Source of the DNA: Georgenia ruanii
GTDB lineage: Bacteria > Actinomycetota > Actinomycetes > Actinomycetales > Actinomycetaceae
Assembly (NCBI RefSeq): GCF_009193175.1
Contig: NZ_VUKE01000001.1
Location: forward strand, 497,089-561,088
Length of the DNA: 64,000 nt
Direction: 5' to 3'
The notes beneath the pieces were generated by a model. It saw nothing but the letters and a program-made list of their open reading frames with translations, was not told where the DNA came from and searched no databases. The position numbers and the translations under genes were made by a program. Shown here piece after piece: positions 27,306-36,813 of the stretch. Within the stretch, counting starts at the first letter, position 1. The number at the start of each line of letters is the position of its first letter.

Positions 27306-28073
27306 TCACCGCGGGGTCGGCAGCCGCGGGACGGCCGCGACCAGCCGCCGGGTGTAGGGCGCGGCCGGCTCCGCGAGCACCCGGCGGGTGGGCCCCTCCT
27401 CGACCACCCGCCCGTCCTTGAGCACGACGACGCGCTCGCACAGCGCCGCGACCGCGCTGAGGTCGTGCGAGACCATGACGACGGTGAGGCCTCGCTCGCG
27501 CTGGAGCCGGTCGAACAGCGCCATGATGCCCAGGCGGGTGCCCACGTCCAGGGCGCTGACGGGCTCGTCGGCGAGCAGCACCGCCGGCTCGGTGACGAGC
27601 GCGCGGGCGATGGCGATGCGCTGGCGCTGCCCGCCGGAGAACTCGTGGGGGTAGCGGCGCGCCGCGTCCGCGTCCAGGTCCACCGCGGCCAGGGCGTCGA
27701 CCACCGCGGCGGGGCGGTCGCCCCGGCGCAGGCCCAGCGAGACCAGCGGCTCGGCGACGATGCGGTCCACCCGCTGGCGCGGGTCGAGGGAGGAGTAGGG
27801 GTCCTGGAAGACCACCTGCACCTGGCGGCGGAAGGCCCGCATCTGCCGGCGGTCCCGGGGGTCGAGGGCAGCACCGTCGACGCTCACCCGCCCGGCGGCA
27901 GGGCGGGCCAGGCCGAGCAGGAGCGACAGCGCCGTGGACTTGCCCGAGCCGGACTCCCCGACCAGGCCCAGGCTCTGGTGGCGCTCGACGGCGAGCGAGA
28001 CGTCGTCGAGGGCGTCGGCGGCGGCGCCGCGGTAGCGGAAGCGCACGGACTCCAGGGCGAGCAGCGCGCTCAT
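27306..28073 (-). CDS. dppF: Peptide ABC transporter ATPase, DppF-like
   Basis: This 255-residue second ATPase of a dipeptide/oligopeptide/nickel-type importer has Walker A GESGSGKS, Q loop FQDPYSSLDPRQRV, signature FSGGQRQR, Walker B VLLADEPVSALD and H loop VSHD. The ATG at 28073 overlaps the dppD stop by four bases. It is the last gene of the dppABCDF operon. It is shorter than many DppF proteins, which end with an oligopeptide-transporter extension; here that tail is brief. The imported substrate is predicted only as peptide-like. Confidence 0.88.
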   Translation of the reverse strand: MSALLALESVRFRYRGAAADALDDVSLAVERHQSLGLVGESGSGKSTALSLLLGLARPAAGRVSVDGAALDPRDRRQMRAFRRQVQVVFQDPYSSLDPRQRVDRIVAEPLVSLGLRRGDRPAAVVDALAAVDLDADAARRYPHEFSGGQRQRIAIARALVTEPAVLLADEPVSALDVGTRLGIMALFDRLQRERGLTVVMVSHDLSAVAALCERVVVLKDGRVVEEGPTRRVLAEPAAPYTRRLVAAVPRLPTPR

Positions 28074-28903
28074 CGGCCCGCCCCCGCCCGGACCGCGGCG
28101 CCCGCGCCCGCGGCGCCGAGCGCGGCGTCGAGCCGTCGGGCGCCGTCGAGCAGCGTCCGGGTGTAGGGGTGCCGCGGGGCGGCGACGACGTCGGCGAGGG
28201 CCCCCTCCTCGACGATCCTGCCCGCGCGCATTACCGCCACCCGCTCGGCGACCTCGGCGACGACGGCGAGGTCGTGGGTGACGAAGACGAGGGCCATCCC
28301 CCGCTCCTGCACGACCCGGCGCAGCAGCTGCAGGATCTCCGCCTGCACGGTGACGTCGAGGGCGGTGGTCGGCTCGTCGGCGACGAGCACGGCCGGGTCG
28401 CACGCCAGCGCCATGGCCAGGGCCACCCGCTGGCGCTGCCCGCCGGAGAGCTGGTGGGGAAAGGACCGGGCCAGCCGGTCGGGCTCGGGCAGGGCCACCT
28501 CGCGCATGAGCGCGTGCACACCGGCCCGCAGCGCGGCCCCGCGCAGGCCCCGGTGGCGCCGCAGCGGCTCGGCGATCTGCCGGCCGACCCGCATGAGCGG
28601 GTCCAGCGCGCTCAGCGGCTCCTGGAAGACGAGGGCCACGGCCGAGCCGCGCAGGCGGTTGAGCGCCGCCTCGGGGGCCCCGACCACCTGCGTGCCGCCC
28701 AGCAGCACCGAGCCCTCCACGCGCAGCCCGGGCGGCAGCAGGCCCGCGACGGCGAGCGCGGTGAGGGTCTTCCCGGACCCGGACTCGCCGATCAGGCCCA
28801 GCCGCTCCCCGGGGGCGACGGCGAAGGAGACGCCGTCGACGAGCGGGCGGGCCGCGCCGCCGGCCAGGACGCGCAGCCCGCTCACGGTCAGGACGTCGCT
28901 CAT
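28070..28903 (-). CDS. dppD: Peptide ABC transporter ATPase, DppD-like
   Basis: This 277-residue ATPase has Walker A GESGSGKT, Q loop FQEPLSALDPLMRV, signature LSGGQRQRVALAMAL, Walker B VLVADEPTTALD and H loop VTHD. It pairs with DppF to drive the DppBC permease. The start at 28903 overlaps the dppC stop in ATGA. The C-terminal 20 residues are Ala/Gly-rich and variable. Confidence 0.88.
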   Translation of the reverse strand: MSDVLTVSGLRVLAGGAARPLVDGVSFAVAPGERLGLIGESGSGKTLTALAVAGLLPPGLRVEGSVLLGGTQVVGAPEAALNRLRGSAVALVFQEPLSALDPLMRVGRQIAEPLRRHRGLRGAALRAGVHALMREVALPEPDRLARSFPHQLSGGQRQRVALAMALACDPAVLVADEPTTALDVTVQAEILQLLRRVVQERGMALVFVTHDLAVVAEVAERVAVMRAGRIVEEGALADVVAAPRHPYTRTLLDGARRLDAALGAAGAGAAVRAGAGR

Positions 28904-29760
28904 CGGCTCCTCCGGGTGGGGTCGAACCGCTCGCGCAACCCGTCCGCGAGGAAGTTCGCGCCGAGCACGATGACCATGACGACCAGGCCCGGCGCGAGCG
29001 CCCCCCACGGCGCGGTCGCCACCGTACCCTGGGCCTCCTGGAGCAGGCGCCCGAGCGAGGCGTTCGGCGGCGGCACGCCGAGCCCGAGATAGGACAGGCT
29101 GGCCTCGGCCAGCACGGCGACACCGAAGAGCACCGCCACGTTGACCACGAGGCTGGGCCAGATGTTGGGCAGCACGTGGCGCACGACGATGCCCGCGGTG
29201 CCCGTGCCTGACGTCCGGGCGGCCACCACGTACTGCTGGGCCAGCACCCGCGTGGTGAGGATGCGGCCGTAGCGCGCCGCGATCGCCGAGGCCCCCAGGC
29301 CGATGGCCAGCACGACGCTCCAGGTGCTCGCGCCCTGCGCCGCGACCACCAGCATGGCCAGCAGCAGCGTGGGGAAGGCGATGAGGACGTCGAGGGCGGA
29401 GGAGACGACGTCGTCGAGCCATGCCGGGGTGAACGCGGCCGCGACGCCCACGCTCACGCCGACGACGAGCGCGACGGCGGTGGCGCCGAGCCCCACCCCC
29501 AGCGCGATCCGGGTGCCCACGATCGTCTGGCTGAGCAGGTCCCGGCCGAGCTTGTCCGTGCCCAGCCAGTGCGCCGCGCTGGGGCCCTCGAGCCGCCCGC
29601 CGGAGGTGTCGGCGAGGTCGTAGGGCAGCCAGACCAGCGAGAGCAAGGCCACCGCGGCGACGGCGGCCAGCAGCGCCACGCCGACGACGAGCGTCGCGGG
29701 CCGCCGGCGGGGCGCCCGACGTCGCGCGGGCGCCGGCTCCTGCACCTCCGCGGCGCTCAT
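28900..29760 (-). CDS. dppC: Peptide ABC transporter permease, DppC-like
   Basis: This 286-residue permease has a basic cytoplasmic N terminus (to about 22) and about six membrane helices. The motif HWLGTDKLGRDLLSQTIVG is typical of DppC/OppC, and the EAA-type loop VVAARTSGTGTAGIVVRHVLPN faces the ATPases. The ATG at 29760 overlaps the dppB stop by four bases. Confidence 0.88.
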   Translation of the reverse strand: MSAAEVQEPAPARRRAPRRRPATLVVGVALLAAVAAVALLSLVWLPYDLADTSGGRLEGPSAAHWLGTDKLGRDLLSQTIVGTRIALGVGLGATAVALVVGVSVGVAAAFTPAWLDDVVSSALDVLIAFPTLLLAMLVVAAQGASTWSVVLAIGLGASAIAARYGRILTTRVLAQQYVVAARTSGTGTAGIVVRHVLPNIWPSLVVNVAVLFGVAVLAEASLSYLGLGVPPPNASLGRLLQEAQGTVATAPWGALAPGLVVMVIVLGANFLADGLRERFDPTRRSR

Positions 29761-30722
29761 GCGGCCCTCCCGGCGGTCCGGGCGCGCAGCCGGGGGTCGA
29801 GGAGGCGCTGGACGACGTCGGCCGCGAACCCGATGGCGAGCACGAGCAGCGTGGTCACCAGGAGCACGCCCTGGATGCTGGGGTAGTCGTGCTGGGCGAT
29901 GGCCCGCACGAGCATGTTCCCGAGCCCGGGCAGGGAGAAGACGCTCTCGACGACGACGGCGCCCAGGAGGGTCGAGGCCAGCTCGACCCCGAGGATCGAG
30001 ACCACCGGCACCGCGGCGTTGCGCAGCCCGTGGCGCACGAAGGCGCCGGGCAGGCTGCTGCCCAGCGAGCGGGCCGTGCGCAGGTAGTCGCTGCCCAGGA
30101 CGTCCAGCGCGGCCGAGCGCACGTAGCGGGCCAGCGACGCGGTCATGACGAGGACGACCGTGGCCACCGGCAGGGCCAGGGCGCGCAGTGCCTCCCCCGG
30201 CCGGGCCCAGTCGTCGCGGGGGAACCCGCCGGAGGGCAGCAGCCCGAGGGACAGCGCGAAGACCCACACCAGCACCATGCCCAGCCAGAACACCGGGACG
30301 GCGATGCCGAGCTGGGCGAAGCCGGACAGCGCGACGCCGTACCAGCGGTCCGCGCCGTGGGCGGCGAGGAAGCCGACGACGCACGCGAGCAGCGCGGCGA
30401 GCACGAACGCGATCACGGTCAGCGGCACGGTGACGGCGAGCCGGGACAGGATCTCGGGCAGGACGGGGGCGCCGCTGACGAAGGAGGTGCCGAGGTCGCC
30501 GGCGAGGACCTGGCCGAGCCAGGCGACCAGCTGGGCGGGCACCGGCTCGCCGGCGCCGACCTGGGCGCGGGCGGCTGCCACCTGCTCGGCGGTGGCGTTG
30601 ACGGAGAGCAGCGCGTTGGCCGGGTCGCCGGGCAGCAGTCGCAGCAGCACGAAGATGACGACCGTCGCGACCACGAGGGACAGCAGCAGGAACGCCACGC
30701 GCCGCGCGAGGTACCGCGCCAT
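29757..30722 (-). CDS. dppB: Peptide ABC transporter permease, DppB-like
   Basis: This 321-residue permease begins with the conserved MARYLARRVAFLLLSLVVAT helix. It has about six membrane segments and the EAA loop YLRTARSLGSSLPGAFVRHG. It forms the channel with DppC. It lies 82 bases after the binding-protein gene and is co-transcribed with it. Confidence 0.88.
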   Translation of the reverse strand: MARYLARRVAFLLLSLVVATVVIFVLLRLLPGDPANALLSVNATAEQVAAARAQVGAGEPVPAQLVAWLGQVLAGDLGTSFVSGAPVLPEILSRLAVTVPLTVIAFVLAALLACVVGFLAAHGADRWYGVALSGFAQLGIAVPVFWLGMVLVWVFALSLGLLPSGGFPRDDWARPGEALRALALPVATVVLVMTASLARYVRSAALDVLGSDYLRTARSLGSSLPGAFVRHGLRNAAVPVVSILGVELASTLLGAVVVESVFSLPGLGNMLVRAIAQHDYPSIQGVLLVTTLLVLAIGFAADVVQRLLDPRLRARTAGRAA

Positions 30723-30804
30723 GAGCCCCCTTCCGAGACGGCGGTGAACGACGGCGAGCGCCGGCCGGCCGGGCGCCCGCGGGCCCGGCCGACCGGCACC
30801 GTCG

Positions 30805-32310
30805 TCAGCCCTTGGTGATGTCGAAGGCGAAGAACTGCGAGTTCAGCCCGTTGACCGGGTACCCGGAGACCTCGCTCGAGGCGACGACGATCTGCGGGTA
30901 CAGGTACAGCCAGGCGCTGGCGGCGTCCTTGGCGATCTGCTGGTTGACCAGCTTGAGCGTGGCGGCCTGCTCCTCGACGGTGCCGGCCTGCTCGGCCTCC
31001 TCGACCCACGCGGTGACGTCGGGGTTGTCGTAGCCCCAGTAGAAGTCGGGGTTGCCGTACCAGACGACGTCGCGGTCGTTGACGTGCTCCTGGAGCGTGG
31101 CCTGGAAGTCGCGCTCCTGGAAGACCTTCGAGTACCACTCGTCCGCGGAGATCGGGTTGATCTCCACCGTGATGCCGACCTTGGCCAGCTCGCCGGCGAC
31201 GAACTCGGCGACGGCCGGGTGCGGGTCGTAGGTGGGGGTGTCGAGGGTGAAGGTGAACCCGTCCGGGTGCCCGGCCTGGGCGAGGAGGGTCTTGGCCAGC
31301 TCGGGGTCGTAGGGGTTCTCGCCCGTGACGTCCTCGTACCACGGGTCCGTGGGCGGGACCATGGAGCCGATCAGGGTGCCGTACTCGCCCCAGATGGCGC
31401 CGAGCAGCTTCTCCCGGTCGATGGCCGAGTACACGGCCTTGCGCACCTCGACGCTGTCGAACGGCGCGACCCGGTCGTTGAAGGCCAGCAGCTCCTTGGT
31501 GGTCGAGGTGCCCTCGGAGATCGTGTAGTCCGGGTTGCCCTCGAACTGGGCCAGGGCGTCTGGGCTCTGGACGGAGGTGAGCAGGTCCACCTCGCCGGTG
31601 AGCAGGGCGTTGCTCTGCGCGCTGGCGTCGGTGAAGTAGTGGAAGACCACCTCCGCGTTCGCGGCCGGCTCGCCCCAGTACCCGTCCCAGCGGGTCAGCG
31701 TCAGGGTGCTGCCCCGCTTCCAGTCGCCGAGGGTGTACGGCCCGGTGCCGTCCTCGGCGTTCTTGAGGTCGGTCGCCTCGGCGCTGACGATCCAGACGTA
31801 GGAGAGGTTGTACGGGAAGGAGATCGACGGCGCGTCGAGGGTGAACACGACGGTGCGCTCGTCCGGGGTCTCGATGCCGGCGATGGTGGCGAGGGAGGAC
31901 TTGCGGGCGGACTGGGAGGTCTCGGCGGTGACCCGCTCGACGCTGCTCTTGACGTCCGCCGAGGTCAGCGCCTTGCCCGAGTGGAACGTCACGCCGTCGC
32001 GCAGGGTGACGGTGTAGGTGAGGCCGTCCTCGCTGACCGAGTAGTCGCTGGCGAGGAGGTTCTCCACCTCGCCGTCGTCGGTGAGGCGGAACAGGCCCTC
32101 GTACACGTTGCCGGTCAGGGCCTCGTTGCCGCCCTGGCCGCCGCCGTCGACGTTGCTGAGGTTCTGCGGCTCGTAGAGCGAGCCGACCTCGATGACGGCG
32201 CCTGCCGGGTCCGGTGCCGCCTCCGGCGCGCCGCCCCCGCCGCCACAGGCGGCGAGCAGGGTGGCCGAGGCCACCAGGGCGATGCTCGCGAGGGCGTGAC
32301 GTCTTCTCAT
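30805..32310 (-). CDS. dppA: Peptide-binding lipoprotein, SBP family 5
   Basis: This 501-residue extracytoplasmic binding protein captures peptide (or related) ligands for the dppBCDF importer. The signal peptide ends in lipobox LLAAC (C22), so it is lipid-anchored to the outer face of the membrane; a Gly-rich tether follows. The family 5 fold is shown by VYEGLFRLTDDGEV, LRDGVTFHSGKALTSADVK and the DPELAKTLLAQAG segment. GAGGAG precedes the ATG. It is the first gene of the operon. Ligand specificity cannot be told from sequence. Confidence 0.92.
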   Translation of the reverse strand: MRRRHALASIALVASATLLAACGGGGGAPEAAPDPAGAVIEVGSLYEPQNLSNVDGGGQGGNEALTGNVYEGLFRLTDDGEVENLLASDYSVSEDGLTYTVTLRDGVTFHSGKALTSADVKSSVERVTAETSQSARKSSLATIAGIETPDERTVVFTLDAPSISFPYNLSYVWIVSAEATDLKNAEDGTGPYTLGDWKRGSTLTLTRWDGYWGEPAANAEVVFHYFTDASAQSNALLTGEVDLLTSVQSPDALAQFEGNPDYTISEGTSTTKELLAFNDRVAPFDSVEVRKAVYSAIDREKLLGAIWGEYGTLIGSMVPPTDPWYEDVTGENPYDPELAKTLLAQAGHPDGFTFTLDTPTYDPHPAVAEFVAGELAKVGITVEINPISADEWYSKVFQERDFQATLQEHVNDRDVVWYGNPDFYWGYDNPDVTAWVEEAEQAGTVEEQAATLKLVNQQIAKDAASAWLYLYPQIVVASSEVSGYPVNGLNSQFFAFDITKG

Positions 32311-32363
32311 GGGGTTTCTCCTCGTGCTGCAGGGGCGCGGGTGCCCACCGCACCGGCTCACCG

Positions 32364-32369
32364 AACCTA
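32364..32369 (-). promoter_or_regulatory. Possible -10 box of dppA operon
   Basis: TAGGTT on the minus strand lies 53 bases before the dppA ATG. No clear -35 at the usual spacing. Confidence 0.35.
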
Positions 32370-32490
32370 ACCCGGGCCTCCGGGCGCACCGGTCAGTGGC
32401 CGCCCGAAAATCCCGGCAGGTGAGACGCCGCCCGTCGGCGCGGCAGGGGCCCGGCGCGGTCCGCCGCGCCGCCGGTGGCAGGATCGAGCG

Positions 32491-33702
32491 GTGGACCCCG
32501 CCTCCCTCACCAAGCTGCTCAGCCCCGCGGGCCAGGAGCTGCTCGGCCAGCTCCCGCCGTACTCCGAGCGCTCGGTGCTGCACGTCTCGGAGCAGCTGCG
32601 CGCGCGCGGCGTCGACGCCGACCTCGTCGCCGCCGCGCTCACCCAGTCGCGGCTGCGAGCCCGCGCGCGGGCGAAGTTCGGCGAGCGCGCCGACGCCATG
32701 GTCTTCACCCCCGACGGCCTCGAGCAGGCGACCCGGCACGTCGTCGCCCTCCAGCACGCCCGCCGCTACGCCGATGCCGGCTGCCGGCTGGTGGCGGACC
32801 TGGGCTGCGGGCTCGGCGGGGACGCGCTGGCGCTGTCGGAGCTCGGGGTGCCCGTCCTCGCCGTCGAGGCGGACGCGACGACGGCGGCCCTCGCCGCGGC
32901 GAACCTGCGCCCCTACCCCACCGCCACGGTCCGCCCGGGCGACGCGCTGGCCCTCGACCTCGCCGCCGCGGGGGTCGACGCCGTCTTCGCCGACCCCGCC
33001 CGGCGCGCGGGCGGGCGGCGGGTGTTCGACCCGGCCGCCTACTCCCCGCCGCTGGACGCGGTGCTCGCGCTGCGCGCGCGGGTGGCGGCCCTGGGCGTCA
33101 AGGTCGCGCCCGGGGTGCCCTACGCCGCGCTCCCGGCGGACGCGCACGCCCGGTGGGTCAGCGTGGACGGCGACGTCGTCGAGGCCGGGCTGTGGTTCGG
33201 CGCCGTGGCGCCCGAGGGCCCGGGCCGCTCCGCCGTCCTCCTGACCGGCGGGCGCGCCGACGTCCTCGCCGAGCGGGAGGACGCCGCCGGGGCGCACGCG
33301 CCGGACGCCCCCGCCCGCACCGGCGAGGTCCGCGCGCCCGGCGGGGTGCTCTACGAGCCCGACGGCGCCGTCATCCGCGCCGGCCTGGTCGCCCGGGTGG
33401 GCGAGCTGCTGGGTGCCGGCCTGCTCAGCGAGGGAATCGCCTACCTCACCGGCGACCGCCTGGTGGCCACCCCGTTCGCCACCGCCTATCGCGTCCTGGA
33501 CCACTTCCCCTTCGCGCTCAAGCCGCTGCGGGCGTACCTGCGGGCCCGGGACGTCGGCGCGCTGACGATCAAGAAGCGGGGCACCGCCGTCGAGCCCGAG
33601 CAGCTGCGCCGCCAGCTCGCCCTCAAGGGCAGCCGTCCCGCCACCATCGTGCTCACCCGCCTCGGCGGCCGGCACAGCGTCCTGGTCGTCGAGCCCGCCT
33701 GA
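32491..33702 (+). CDS. SAM-dependent methyltransferase with THUMP-like domain
   Basis: This is a 403-residue class I methyltransferase. A helical N-terminal part (1-95) comes before the SAM motif VADLGCGLGGDALAL, an acidic residue at AVEADA, and FADPARRAGG, the DPAR-type motif of this family. The C terminus (KPLRAYLRARDVGALTIKK) is the THUMP-like portion suggesting an RNA substrate. The target is unknown. The GTG start follows CAGGAT by six bases and lacks a clear ribosome site. It is divergent from the dpp operon. Confidence 0.85.
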   Translation: MDPASLTKLLSPAGQELLGQLPPYSERSVLHVSEQLRARGVDADLVAAALTQSRLRARARAKFGERADAMVFTPDGLEQATRHVVALQHARRYADAGCRLVADLGCGLGGDALALSELGVPVLAVEADATTAALAAANLRPYPTATVRPGDALALDLAAAGVDAVFADPARRAGGRRVFDPAAYSPPLDAVLALRARVAALGVKVAPGVPYAALPADAHARWVSVDGDVVEAGLWFGAVAPEGPGRSAVLLTGGRADVLAEREDAAGAHAPDAPARTGEVRAPGGVLYEPDGAVIRAGLVARVGELLGAGLLSEGIAYLTGDRLVATPFATAYRVLDHFPFALKPLRAYLRARDVGALTIKKRGTAVEPEQLRRQLALKGSRPATIVLTRLGGRHSVLVVEPA

Positions 33703-33817
33703 GGCCGGGCCCGGCCACGCGACCACCGGCGTCCCGTTGCCGCCGCCGCGAGCGCGGGTGTGGGATGGGGGCCGCCGTGGGGTCCGCGCAGCGCCCCCAC
33801 GATCCGGGGAGGCCGCC

Positions 33818-35458
33818 ATGTCGTGGACCATGCGCCGCCGCGCCGCCCTGGCGGGCGTGCTGCTCGCGCTCCTGCCCGGCGTCGCGGCGGCCGCGGCGGG
33901 CGCCCCGCCCGGCTCCCCCGATCGTGGACCCGCCCCGCGGCTGACCTGGTCCGCGTGCGGCACCACCCCCGCCGCCAGGGCCGCGAAGGTCCAGTGCGCC
34001 ACCGCCACGCTGCCCATGGACTACGACGCCCCCGACGGCGCGCAGGTCCGCCTCGCCGTCGCCAAGGTGCCGGCCACGAACCCCGGGCACCGGATCGGCT
34101 CGCTGTTCTTCAACCTCGGCGGCCCGGGTGGGCCCGCGGTGGACTACCTGCAGTCCCGCGGGGCGGGCCTGTTCGCCGGCCTCAACGACCGGTTCGACAT
34201 CGTCGGCTTCGACCCGCGCGGCGTCGGCCAGTCGGTGCCGGCCATCGACTGCCACGTCGACCAGGAGACCGAGGGCATCTACTCCCTGCCCGTGCCCACG
34301 CCGCTGGACATCGACGTCGACGCCTATCTCGCCAAGGCCCGCTCCTACGTCGCGGCCTGCCAGGCGCACGACGGCGCGATCCTCGCCCACGTCTCGACCG
34401 CGAACGTCGCCCGGGACCTCGACGCCCTGCGCGCGGCCGTGGGCGACCAGCGGCTGACCTACCTGGGCTACTCCTACGGCACCGTCCTCGGCGCCACCTA
34501 CGCGAGCATGTTCCCGGACCGCTACCGCGCCGTCGTGCTGGACTCCGCCGTCGACGCGCCGAGCTACCTGCACGCGCCCATGCAGAACATCGCCGATCAG
34601 ACGGCGGGCTTCGAGGACGCGCTCGACCGCTTCCTCACGGCCTGCGCGGCCGACCGGGCGGCCTGCTCGGGATTCGGCGGGAGCGAGCCGGCCGTGGCCT
34701 ACGACGACCTCCTCGCCGCGGCCGAGCGGGCCCCGATCCCCGCCGCGGGCTACGCCGCGGACCCCCGCCCCGTGACCGCCGACGACATCCGCACCGCCAC
34801 GATGTCGCTGCTGTACGCCAAGCAGCTGTGGGGGTACCTCGCTCTCGCGCTGGCCCACGCCGGGGGCGGGGACGGCGCTCTGGTCCGGGCCTTCGTCGAC
34901 CGGTTCTACGACCGGCGGCCGGACGGGACCTACGCCCCCACGCTCGACCGGTACTTCACCATCACCGCGGCCGAGCAGGACTACCCTCGCGACCACCTGG
35001 GCCGCTACCTCGGCCGCGGGGCGCGCTCGTGGGCCGACTACCCGCACTTCTGGGGCAACAGCGGCTACGCGGAGATCAGCTACTCGCTGTGGCCCACCCA
35101 CGACCCGGACGCCTACCGCGGCCCGTTCCGGGTGCCCGACGGCGCGCCCACCGCGCTCGTCGTCAACCTCACCCACGACCCGGCCACGCCCTACCCCGGG
35201 GCCCGGCACCTGGTCCGCGTGCTCGGCAACGCCCGGCTGCTGACGGTCGACGGCGACGGGCACGGCGCCTACGGGATGAGCTCGGCCTGCGTCAACGGCG
35301 CCGCGGAGGCGTACCTGGTGAGCGGGACGCTGCCCGCCGCCGGGACGGTGTGCGCCCAGGACGTGGCCTTCCGCGCGCCCCAGCCGGTGCCGGCGGCCGC
35401 CTCGGACGGTGCGCTCGCGGACGCGGTCGCGGCCCTCGTGCCGGTCGGGGCGGGCTGA
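33818..35458 (+). CDS. Secreted alpha/beta hydrolase, TAP-like
   Basis: This 546-residue protein belongs to the tripeptidyl aminopeptidase-like hydrolase family of actinobacteria. A signal peptide (about 1-30) has basic MRRRAAL and a hydrophobic stretch ending in alanines. The oxyanion region is FNLGGPGGPAVDYL and the nucleophile elbow GYSYGT. A C-terminal TAP-like segment has the acid in THDPATPYPGA and the His in GDGHGAYG. It is probably released to digest peptides outside the cell; the peptide importer is divergently nearby, but a link is only suggested by position. GGGGAGG precedes the ATG at 33818. Confidence 0.88.
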   Translation: MSWTMRRRAALAGVLLALLPGVAAAAAGAPPGSPDRGPAPRLTWSACGTTPAARAAKVQCATATLPMDYDAPDGAQVRLAVAKVPATNPGHRIGSLFFNLGGPGGPAVDYLQSRGAGLFAGLNDRFDIVGFDPRGVGQSVPAIDCHVDQETEGIYSLPVPTPLDIDVDAYLAKARSYVAACQAHDGAILAHVSTANVARDLDALRAAVGDQRLTYLGYSYGTVLGATYASMFPDRYRAVVLDSAVDAPSYLHAPMQNIADQTAGFEDALDRFLTACAADRAACSGFGGSEPAVAYDDLLAAAERAPIPAAGYAADPRPVTADDIRTATMSLLYAKQLWGYLALALAHAGGGDGALVRAFVDRFYDRRPDGTYAPTLDRYFTITAAEQDYPRDHLGRYLGRGARSWADYPHFWGNSGYAEISYSLWPTHDPDAYRGPFRVPDGAPTALVVNLTHDPATPYPGARHLVRVLGNARLLTVDGDGHGAYGMSSACVNGAAEAYLVSGTLPAAGTVCAQDVAFRAPQPVPAAASDGALADAVAALVPVGAG

Positions 35459-35577
35459 GGCCGTCGCGGCGCGGAGCCGGCCGGGGCCGCCGGGCCGGGC
35501 CCGCCGGGCCGGGCCCACCCGCCGCGTCGGCGGGGCCGGGCGGGCGCCGCGGTCCGGGCAGGCGGCACACTGACCCC

Positions 35578-36708
35578 GTGAGCCTGCCCTTCGCCTCCTC
35601 CCCGCGCTCGTCCGTCGGCATCGAGTGGGAGCTCCAGCTCGTCGACGCCGACTCCGGCGACCTGCGCCAGGCGGCGCCGTCGGTCCTGGACGGTGTCGCC
35701 GGCCCGGACGGGCGCCCGCACCCGCACGTCCACCCCGAGCTGCTGCTCAACACCGTGGAGGTGGTCTCCGGCGTCAACCGCACCGTCGGCGGCGCGGGCG
35801 CGGACCTGGCCGGGGCGATCGAGGACCTGCGGCCGGTGACCGAGGCGCTGCGCATCGAGCTGGCCAGCGCCGGAACGCACCCCTTCGCCCGGCCCGCCTA
35901 CCAGCGGGTGACCGACAAGGAGCGCTACGCCACCCTCATCGACCGCACCCGCTGGTGGGGCCGGCAGATGCTGCTGTACGGGGTGCACGTGCACGTCGGC
36001 GTCGAGGACCGGGCGAAGGTGCTGCCCCTCATCGGTGCCCTGCTCACCCGCTTCGCGCACCTGCAGTCCCTCGCCGCCTCCTCCCCGTTCTGGGGCGGGG
36101 AGGACACCGGGTACGCGTCCAACCGGGCGATGATGTTCCAGCAGCTGCCCACCGCCGGGGTGCCCTACCAGTTCTCCCGGTGGGGCGACCTCGAGGCCTA
36201 CGTCGAGGACATGACCCGCACCGGCGTCATCGACACCTTCAGCGAGCTGCGCTGGGACATCCGGCCCTCCCCCGCGCTGGGCACCATCGAGGTCCGCGTG
36301 TGCGACGCCGCGACCAACCTCCAGGAGGTCCTCGCCGTCTCGGCGCTCACCCACTGCCTGGTGGAGCACTACTCCGCGCGGCTCGACGCCGGCGAGACCC
36401 TGCCGACGGTCCCGCCGTGGTTCGTCGCGGAGAACAAGTGGCGCTCGGCCCGCTACGGCATGGACGCCATCCTCATCCTCGACGACGCCGGGGAGGAGGA
36501 GCTGGTCACCGACACGGTCACCCGCATGCTCGACGAGCTCGCCCCTGTGGCCGAGCGGCTGGGGTGCGTCGCCGAGCTCGGCGACGTCCGGCGCATCCTC
36601 GACGACGGCGCCTCCTACCAGCGCCAGCTGCGGGTGGCCGAGCGCAGCGGCCTGGACGGCGTCGTCGCGTCGATGGTGGCGGAGATGCGCGCCGGCCACC
36701 CCCTCTGA
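35578..36708 (+). CDS. Carboxylate-amine ligase, YbdK/GCS2 family
   Basis: This 376-residue ATP-dependent ligase of the glutamate-cysteine ligase type 2 family is typified by E. coli YbdK, which has weak gamma-glutamylcysteine activity. The family opening SVGIEWELQLVD and conserved LYGVHVHVGVEDR, FSELRWDIRPSP and TIEVRVCDA are intact. Actinobacteria make mycothiol rather than glutathione, so the product in the cell is uncertain. The GTG start at 35578 lies six bases after CACACT and has no ribosome site. Confidence 0.9.
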   Translation: MSLPFASSPRSSVGIEWELQLVDADSGDLRQAAPSVLDGVAGPDGRPHPHVHPELLLNTVEVVSGVNRTVGGAGADLAGAIEDLRPVTEALRIELASAGTHPFARPAYQRVTDKERYATLIDRTRWWGRQMLLYGVHVHVGVEDRAKVLPLIGALLTRFAHLQSLAASSPFWGGEDTGYASNRAMMFQQLPTAGVPYQFSRWGDLEAYVEDMTRTGVIDTFSELRWDIRPSPALGTIEVRVCDAATNLQEVLAVSALTHCLVEHYSARLDAGETLPTVPPWFVAENKWRSARYGMDAILILDDAGEEELVTDTVTRMLDELAPVAERLGCVAELGDVRRILDDGASYQRQLRVAERSGLDGVVASMVAEMRAGHPL

Positions 36709-36774
36709 CCCGACGCGGCGCGACGCCCGCCCCGGGCACCGCATCGCCCGCCTCCCATCTCCAACGTCGCCCAC

Positions 36775-36793
36775 TACTTGTCAATACCAAGTA
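36775..36793. promoter_or_regulatory. Palindrome TACTTG-N7-CAAGTA at padR promoter
   Basis: A perfect six-base inverted repeat with a seven-base centre covers the -35 hexamer of the padR gene. It is a good candidate for self-repression by the encoded PadR protein. Confidence 0.55.
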
Positions 36794-36807
36794 CCTGGCG
36801 ATACATT
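36778..36807 (+). promoter_or_regulatory. Leaderless promoter of padR
   Basis: TTGTCA (36778-36783), an 18-base spacer and TACATT (36802-36807) are followed by exactly six bases and the GTG start codon. This is a complete promoter with transcription starting at the initiation codon. Confidence 0.75.
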
Positions 36808-36813
36808 CCCGTC